Below are positions 37,960 through 43,429 of a DNA stretch of 43,429 bases, in pieces. The DNA lies in the NCBI GenBank assembly GCA_033557835.1, contig JAWQRO010000310.1:1-43429 (forward strand), given 5' to 3'. Below the pieces are notes generated by a model that was given only the letters and a program-made list of their open reading frames with translations, did no database searches and was not told the DNA's origin. The position numbers and the translations under genes are program-made. The stretch is from Helochares maculicollis. Taxonomy: Eukaryota > Arthropoda > Insecta > Coleoptera > Hydrophilidae. The stretch's first letter is position 1. Each line of letters opens with the position of its first letter.

Positions 37960-38280
37960 TAAATTTAAAGTCAATAACTCTATTTAAACGTCTAGTTTAT
38001 AGGAAAACATTTCAAAACTGTGTAGGTAAACAAGTACTTTCGGTGGTCCTTTATGCCTCAAAAATTGACACTGATATAAGGTTTTGCAATAATAGTCGTA
38101 TACTAAATTTCATCGCTCCACCTCAAACGGTCTGGCCGCTATCGTGTTTACATACACATAGACAACATGTCAAAAGTGGTCAAAATGGATTCAGGAGCAC
38201 TCAAAACGTCTAAATCCGTCGATTTTTCATGATTCCAATATCTTCCATTTGCTATACTTCGTATAGTAATATGGGAATGT
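37960..38280. repeat. Dispersed direct repeat, copy 2
   Basis: Partner of 36790-37050. It contains CTATACTTCGTATAG at 38252-38266, a 6-bp stem with a 3-nt loop, just before the shared end GTAATATGGGAATGT. A C-rich run (38290-38305) follows immediately. Class unknown. Confidence 0.8.
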
Positions 38281-38442
38281 AAAATCGACCCCCCCTCCCC
38301 TCCCGGTTAAATTATAAAAGATGTCAAGAAAAATACAATAGTTAAAATTTTTACAGGTGGCATAAAAACAAATCTTCAACGACAACGCCGAGTTTATCCA
38401 CCGCACAAGAAAAAATATTGCTACATGTGCCAATTTTTCGAT

Positions 38443-38457
38443 GTTTATATATATATG

Positions 38458-38514
<57 letters not shown>

Positions 38515-38518
38515 GTGT
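38443..38518. repeat. (TA)n microsatellite with ATG interruptions
   Basis: Runs of TATATA interrupted at intervals by ATGTATATA, ending in TGTGTGTG. Simple repeat. Confidence 0.95.
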
Positions 38519-38649
38519 GTGTACTGAAAAAGAATTGAATATTCCTTATGAATATTGTGTTTTGAATATAGACATTGACGTTAGCGTTAATTATGAATAT
38601 TTAATCGTTTGCTTTTAGTTTTAAAAGGCATGTCAGTGTTTGGAGGTTT

Positions 38650-39096
38650 ATAATTATTAATTGCAGGTACTTTTACGCCGTACATATTTATACTGGAATG
38701 TTAAGTGGAGACACTCCAGATTTATGGGCGAAGAAAAAAGTGCTCTTCCACCATGACAACGCACCAACTAATACCTCCGCCGTCGCCATGTCCAAATCGG
38801 TTGAATTGCACTATAAACTGGCTGCCACATCCACTGTATTCTCCAGATTTGGCCCCATACGACTTGTTCTGCTTTCAAAGTTGAAAAAATCGCCGGGCAG
38901 AAATTTGAGAAAATCAGCTGCGGAGGCCTACTTTGCAGACCTCGAGAAAACGTATTTTTCAGATGGGTTAAAGAAGTTGGAGCATCGTTGGGTCAAGTGT
39001 ATCGAGCTAAAGGACTCTATGTTGAGAAATAAACCGCCACATTTCCAAAATTTCCGTTTTTCTTTTATAGGCTAAGTACTTATCGGACCGCCCTCG
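38650..39096 (+). mobile_element. 5'-truncated mariner with intact right end
   Basis: The plus strand has an open 125-codon reading that spans VLFHHDNAPTNTSAVAMSKS (second catalytic aspartate), a diverged ...SRFGPIRLVLLSKLKK block (usual YSPDLAPSDYFLF..LKK), YFADLEKTYFSDGLKKLEHR and WVKCIELKDSML. It ends in a terminal repeat whose reverse complement is CGAGGGCGGTCCGATAAGTA, followed by TA at 39097-39098. The N-terminal two thirds are missing. The end sequence groups it with the mariners at 2872-4161 and 27188-28264. Confidence 0.85.
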
Positions 39097-39099
39097 TAA

Positions 39100-40640
39100 A
39101 AAAAGGAGGAATATGAGTCAATTCAATGTCGCCAGAAAACCTAAAAACCTAGATCGCCAAAAAAAAAACAAATTCGTTGTAATAAATTAGTATATAGAAC
39201 ACGCGTAATACACCCGACGAAGCATTAATTAGTGGATGGCGTGCCCGTTCTACTGATTGTTGTGTGTTTTTCCTTTGAGAGGACCAACTAAGCAACTTCC
39301 CTAACGGCATTAGGATGCAAATTAGTCCCACCTAATTGCACTGTGTAGCTCCTCCACATCAACACAACGTCCAACTTTATGTGTCGCCATTAATTTGGAA
39401 GAGCTGCTACTTTGGGTCGTGATTATTTCCAATTATCCGCTAAAAGAAAATCCTTTCAAGATTTTCCGGAAAGCTTTCAGCGGAGCACGCTTCGATGAAA
39501 AGGGGATGGGGTTGCGCTAAGATACATGTAAGATGGGGTGCCTCAGGATTGAATGCGCTCTCAATAAATATGCAGATTTTACAAGCTACGCCAATAAAAA
39601 GAGCGCAATGTTGTAAAAATCCCAGTCAAATGTTTGCTACTATTCAATGTGCTCATCAATGCCGCACAAATAAAACAATATGAAACACTAGCGATACAAA
39701 TTAAATTATGCGAGCCAACTCACAAGCGAATCATTGAAAATAAAGACCAACATGATGATTGACGTAAGTGGGGAGAAATCAATCGAATAAATACAAATCA
39801 ATCGAATAAATAAAATGCAGCTCGAGCGAATACGAGTCGGACGCTGCGAATAAAATCTAAATAAAAGCAGGATGATAAAAGGTGAACTTTGAAGGGAGCG
39901 GAAGCGCCGAAGTTAAGAAAATAACCAATTTTAAGACAGAAAATGTAATTTTATTCAAGTAGTCTCCGCAGCAAGAGTTTGAAAATCTGGAGCTCGCAAT
40001 AAAACGGAAAATTTATTCATCACGCTACCCCCAACTAAAAGATCTCGTCCATCAGAAGATTAAAACAAAAAAATATCTTTAATCAAGCAAGAACCTTAAT
40101 AATGAATCGGCATTCGGAATATTAAATAAAAAATTTAAAATTCAAAAAGCAGAAACCACTTCTCGGATGCACGTGATCGCAGATTACAATTTCAACCCCT
40201 CCCGCTTATTACACACCCTGTCTCGTCTTCGTCTTGTGCGTGATTCCGAGTTGAAAAGCCGGGGCCTCCTCGGCGGGTCCTTCCAGCTCGAGCGGTGCCC
40301 AAACGAACTGAAATTTATTCTTGCGGGTTGAGGGGACGCCTCCGCGCATCGCCGATGGGTGCTTTGCTCACCCCTGCCCCGGGAGAAACAATTTTTATAT
40401 TTCAAATCCGCCAACAACACGACGCTTTTTAAATAAGGCTCTTGTACTCTTTCATCTTTGAGAGCACGTTTCCATTTCCGTGCCCAGACGCGACTCCGTA
40501 AGTAAATGTAAACATCCAGCTCATTTACAGGCTGCTTATATTTTCCACCCATAAGCACCGCAGATCGTCTGGGGCATCGCGAGCGTCGCGATGCGACGAG
40601 ACGTTACCTCTTGCCAGTTGCCTCCTTATTTAGTGATTCT
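39100..40640. other. Non-repetitive, GC-richer region without transposons
   Basis: In contrast to its surroundings this 1.5 kb shows no transposase or reverse transcriptase relics. It contains a CpG-rich core (about 40220-40385 and 40560-40610), homeodomain-type sites (ATTAATTAG at about 39225), a tandem AATCAATCGAATAAATA pair near 39778-39813 and a perfect inverted repeat at 40574-40594. The 124-codon minus-strand ORF at 40184-40558 is Arg-rich and resembles no family I know, so it is probably a by-product of GC content. It could be a promoter or enhancer, or the 5' end of an unseen gene. Confidence 0.4.
40574..40594. repeat. Perfect 9-bp inverted repeat, 3-bp spacer
   Basis: GCATCGCGA (40574-40582), GCG, TCGCGATGC (40586-40594). 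Each arm contains TCGCGA. GC-rich palindromes of this length are rare in such AT-rich DNA, so protein binding is possible. Confidence 0.85.
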
Positions 40641-40689
40641 GAATACTCATCTGCATCCTTGTGTATCTATCTACTTTGGAAGGAACGCC

Positions 40690-40840
40690 TCAAATATTTA
40701 CGTCTCAATTTCAAACGTATATCTAGTTTTATTTTACTTTGGAGGAACATCCGAGCAAAATTCGACGTTTCTGCAATGTTTCGGCATGATGGGGCTCCCT
40801 TATATAGGAGGGTGAAGAAAAATTATTGAGTGCAAGAAGT
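40690..40840 (+). mobile_element. Possible DDE transposase fragment
   Basis: SAMFRHDGAPLYRRVKKNY on the plus strand resembles the (F)QQDGAP.H(Y/F)...VR..L block of DDE_3-type Tc1-like transposases, with the aspartate in place. Only about 20 codons match, so confidence is low. Confidence 0.3.
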
Positions 40841-40920
40841 TTATTTTCTATTGGCTGGCATAATTAGAGCGAAATGTTTTATTGTGGAATGTTTATTTTA
40901 GCTACTGTATACATTACTGC

Positions 40921-40955
40921 TCTCTCTCTCTTTCTATATGTATAAGAGAGAGAGA
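40921..40955. repeat. (TC)n/(GA)n inverted simple repeat
   Basis: TCTCTCTCTCTT (40921-40932) and AAGAGAGAGAGA (40944-40955) are perfect reverse complements with an 11-bp spacer. It lies just before the Penelope-like element. Confidence 0.95.
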
Positions 40956-40979
40956 AAACTATTGTAAGTAGTATAAATT

Positions 40980-41452
40980 CATCGCCTTACAAGCTATCAA
41001 AATACCTTTCACAACTCATCTACAAGGTATTGTATAACAAGGAATTCTTTCGATCTAGGAATAAAATTATCAAATCAAAAAATTATCGAAAAATATATCA
41101 TGCTATCCCTAGATGTGACTTCGTTATTCACTAACATCCACTAGAATTGGTAAACGAAGCGGTTGAGAAATTTTGGAATAATCTTACTAAAGTCACCGAT
41201 CTCACTCAAGAAAAATTAATAAGAGGCATAAATCTAACCCTGTCTTCAACTTTTTTCATATTTCAAAAAAACTACTACCAACAAACCTTTGGCTGTGCAA
41301 TGGGATCACCAATTTCTGCAACCATTGCAAACTTAGTAATGGAATATTTAGAAGACGACTCCATAAAAAATTTGCCACACAAATCATCCTTCTACTTCAG
41401 GTGTGTCGATGACATACTCTTTACATACTCAAAAAACGAAATTATCCACTAG
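40980..41452 (+). mobile_element. Penelope-like element: reverse transcriptase domain
   Basis: Plus-strand reading with small frame changes: SPYKLSKYLSQLIYK.., HMLSLDVTSLFTNIPLELVN (41100-41155; a Penelope hallmark), then an open frame of 101 codons with QQTFGCAMGSPISATIANLV, MEYLEDDSIKN and FYFRCVDDILFTYSKN. The AMGSP.S...A...ME.(L/F)E and (Y)VDDI motifs identify Penelope-like rather than LTR or ordinary LINE reverse transcriptase. The usual Tyr of YVDD is Cys here, while the two aspartates remain. The frame is broken before and after, so this copy is inactive. Confidence 0.85.
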
Positions 41453-41879
41453 CGAGTTAGAAGAAAGTAGTAGGATTACTCTTTTAGACATATAAATCAT
41501 AAATATCAAAAAAAAAACACTATCACAATAGATTAGTAGCAGCTGGAGATACTTGGATTAAGACTTCAATCACCCAAAAACAGTAAAGGAAAATATTATT
41601 AAAAACACTATCTATAAAGCCTTAAGATTATCTGATGAGAAATTCAACAACAATAACAGAGGAAAAAATAAAACAGGCGTTCATAGAAAACATAATGAGA
41701 GAATCTAACAATAGAAACAGAGACAAGTATTAAAAAAGAAAAATAATACACCCACAAAGAGGAGACAACCACACCAACAACAACAACAAAACAAGTGTAT
41801 ATCCCAGCATTATTCCAGCGTTCAAAACTACAAATTGAGGAAGTACACGACTCACCAAAACGAAAGACAAAATAGCGAA
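41453..41879 (+). mobile_element. Penelope-like element: thumb and linker, decayed
   Basis: Reads ESSRITLLDI, then NTIYKALRLSDEKFNNNNR (usual N.I..A..LS...F....) and, after an Asn/Gln-rich run of ACAAC repeats, IIPAFKTTN. The order is that of the reverse transcriptase-endonuclease linker of Penelope-like elements, with stops and frame changes. Confidence 0.6.
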
Positions 41880-42178
41880 AAGGAATAAAGACAGCCTAAT
41901 TTACAAGATCGCATGTATGAACTGTGATACCACGTATATAGGTCAGCTTCACAAAAATTGAAACGTCGAATTACCCAACATAACTCAAATTTTGAGTTTG
42001 AGAGTACAAAAGTAATGGAAACAGAAAAAATCGAATACAGTCGTCTCCTTTTGTAAGTCTTTATATAACAACTACAAAAAATACATGCAACAACAAAAAC
42101 GACATCGCTGAACTTCCGAGAGAATTCATCAACCTCCTGGAAAAATATGGAGAATAAGGACGAAAAAGAAGAAACCAC
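41880..42178 (+). mobile_element. Penelope-like element: GIY-YIG endonuclease
   Basis: LIYKIACMNCDTTYIGQ (41899-41949) followed, after one frame change, by SQKLKRRITQHNSNFEFEST. This has the GIY-like (YKI) and YIG motifs at the right spacing, the CxxC that is typical of Penelope endonucleases, and the downstream R..I..H motif. Later VMETEKIEY resembles the block after the catalytic helix. It makes the target nick in the family. Broken by a frameshift, a stop near 42070, and no open frame to a C-terminus. Confidence 0.8.
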
Positions 42179-42510
42179 AATTCATTTTATTAATATCATG
42201 ATATAACCTCTCATTCAATTATTTGTTTAATTTTATAAACAATATCCTGTCATTGATAAATCACTTATCAATAATCTGTCAGAGGTTAAAATAGAAGAAA
42301 TACAGAATTAAAGGAAACGTGCGAAGCAAATATGGAAGGGAGGCCGTAGCAATGATACGAAGACAACTAAAGACGACTAAAAATCTAGCCAATGCGAAAA
42401 ACCGGAGAAACTTTTTACTTTCTTGCAAGAACAAAGGGATAACTCCACAATGGTTATTAATTTCAAAATACAAATAAAAGGAAGTATAACACCATAAAAA
42501 GTTCAATAAT
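42179..42510. other. Non-coding spacer within the Penelope-like array, with hairpins
   Basis: Contains nested palindromes: TAACCTCT (42204-42211) with AGAGGTTA (42281-42288), enclosing ATTGATAA (42252-42259) with TTATCAAT (42265-42272). This would be the 3' end/terminal-repeat zone between the endonuclease of one unit and the N-terminal part of the next. No ribozyme core recognised here. Confidence 0.5.
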
Positions 42511-42579
42511 GTGTTGGATACATTTTACCTAAGTATGCTTAATTTGTCCCTATCGCTAACATACAAAAATATAAGAATC

Positions 42580-43272
42580 ATGGAAGGCCAACGCAACACA
42601 CAAGACACAAAACTAGAAAACACACTAAACAAACCAGACTACAAAGGATACCGTACATTACAGAAACGAGCCTACAACACAACCTTCATAAATACAAAGA
42701 AAAAATAAATTAAAAATATACAAACACTCGAAAAAGAACAAATACCGACCTATAAAACTAACAAACAATAAATAGAAAACGGCACAAATTTAAAACTACC
42801 AGAAAAACTTGACTATTGTCTTAGTTTGGGCCATCGTTTTAACTTTGGAACCAAACACACCAAAAAAGACGTACTCCAAACAATAAGAAATGTAGAAGGA
42901 GGAATACGAGAACTCCCAACAGACAAAAAACACAAAATAAGTTTAACAGTAGAAAACATCACACATATAGCAAACATGAAAGGCACAAGAAACGAAGACA
43001 CCCAAAGAAAATTCTATTCTGGAATATTTACCAAAACGCGAATATTTATGAAGAACCATCCTGACAAAATTGCAATTAATGCAGACAAAGGGCAAAAAAC
43101 GGTCATAATGAAAAAGGAAAAATATTTTGAAAAAGCCATAGCACAGTTAAAATACGACAAAACATACAAGACTGACAAAAAACCCTACTAGCAAGGTCGA
43201 AAAAGACTGCACCGGCCTCATCATACTAAAGTAACCAAAGCAACTAATTGGTTACCAATAAATAAAATGTTT
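42580..43272 (+). mobile_element. Penelope-like element: N-terminal region of a second unit
   Basis: An N-terminal segment with EGQRNTQ..., then (after stops) NLKLPEKLDYCLSLGHRFNF (42788-42847), and an open frame with NVEGGIRELPTDKKHKISLT, NHPDKIAINADKGQKTVIMK and KEKYFEKAIAQLKYDKTYK. One frame away it continues NPTSKVEKDCTGLI. L.LG..FN, ADKG...V.M....Y......L.D..TY and NPT....(K)...L(I) are the conserved blocks before the reverse transcriptase in Penelope-like proteins. It lies downstream of the endonuclease, so a second, 3'-deleted unit follows the first. It stops before any reverse transcriptase motif. Confidence 0.78.
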
Positions 43273-43311
43273 GTTGACAAACAATTAACATAAATTAAAT
43301 AAAAAACGTCA

Positions 43312-43354
43312 CTTCTGACGATGCTTCTTGTTAAAATGAAGCGAAACTGTAAAG
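43312..43354 (+). ncRNA. Candidate hammerhead ribozyme of the Penelope-like element
   Basis: CTGACGA (43315-43321), stem II GCTTC/GAAGC (43323-43327 with 43338-43342, 10-nt loop), GAAA (43343-43346), a minimal stem III AC-T-GT (43346-43350) and cleavage triplet GTA ending at 43351. Stem I starts CTT/AAG (43312-43314 with 43352-43354). This is the order CUGANGA, helix II, GAAA, helix III, GUH of a type I hammerhead; such ribozymes are known from Penelope-like terminal repeats. One extra T (43322) sits between the core and stem II, and stem I beyond 3 bp is poor. Confidence 0.45.
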
Positions 43355-43429
43355 ATTAAGAGCTAACATCTATAGCTACTAAATAGCGTTTTAATCATAA
43401 ACCTTACATCAATCAACATTATATATATA

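Noticed and set aside
38252..38266. loxP-like site (CTATACTTCGTATAG)
   Set aside because: Only resembles part of a loxP arm; there is no second arm with 8-bp spacer, and a diverged copy exists in the sister repeat. It is a hairpin of an insect repeat.
40184..40558. 124-codon Arg-rich minus-strand ORF as a gene
   Set aside because: Composition explains it (CpG-rich DNA lacks stop codons); no family motif, start context or splice partner is evident.
41625..41645. Second hammerhead core (CTGATGAG near 41630)
   Set aside because: It falls in the decayed coding part (LRLSDEKF) and has neither stem II nor a GAAA at the right place.
1..43429. A new multi-gene system (defence, toxin, secondary metabolism) in the window
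   Set aside because: Every substantial coding signal is explained by two conserved host genes or by transposable-element relics.

Overview
The window looks like an AT-rich insect nuclear genome, plausibly a beetle, although the order is an inference. It has spliced genes with GT-AG introns, AATAAA polyadenylation signals and animal-specific proteins, plus a heavy load of decayed mariner elements, an RTE-type LINE, a Penelope-like element, a solo LTR, a tRNA-derived SINE and a satellite array. There are no prokaryotic features.

Host genes, both on the + strand. (1) 556-1252 holds the last two coding exons of a LIX1/lowfat gene; its 5' part lies before the window. (2) 9801-33543 holds an apparently complete F-BAR endocytic adaptor gene (FCHo; vertebrate FCHO1/2 family). 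I rebuilt it as 12 coding exons whose phases all join, giving 910 codons: F-BAR domain, basic and acidic linker, then a C-terminal mu-homology domain. Its first coding exon is only 30 nt, and a 4-codon upstream ORF sits 2 nt before the start codon.

Layout. 1-1.7 kb: lowfat 3' end. 1.7-2.9 kb: unique sequence with a paired CACCTG inverted repeat. 2.9-9.0 kb: transposon cluster (a full-length mariner, two RTE fragments, two abutting mariners, and an inverted duplication of the mariner junction). 9.4-9.8 kb: putative FCHo promoter and leader. 9.8-33.9 kb: FCHo, whose introns carry four or more mariner remnants, a solo LTR nested inside one of them, a dispersed repeat and a ~146-bp satellite array of about 16 units. 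34-39.1 kb: repeats, a SINE head and two mariner fragments. 39.1-40.6 kb: GC-richer sequence without recognisable transposons. 41-43.4 kb: a Penelope-like element whose parts occur in the order reverse transcriptase, GIY-YIG endonuclease, N-terminal region, followed by a hammerhead-ribozyme-like motif.

No new multi-gene system is evident. The strongest points are the precisely bounded solo LTR nested in a mariner, the inverted duplication of a mariner-mariner junction, the dimeric satellite in an FCHo intron, and the Penelope-like element with its candidate ribozyme. All calls come from reading the sequence; no database search was run.
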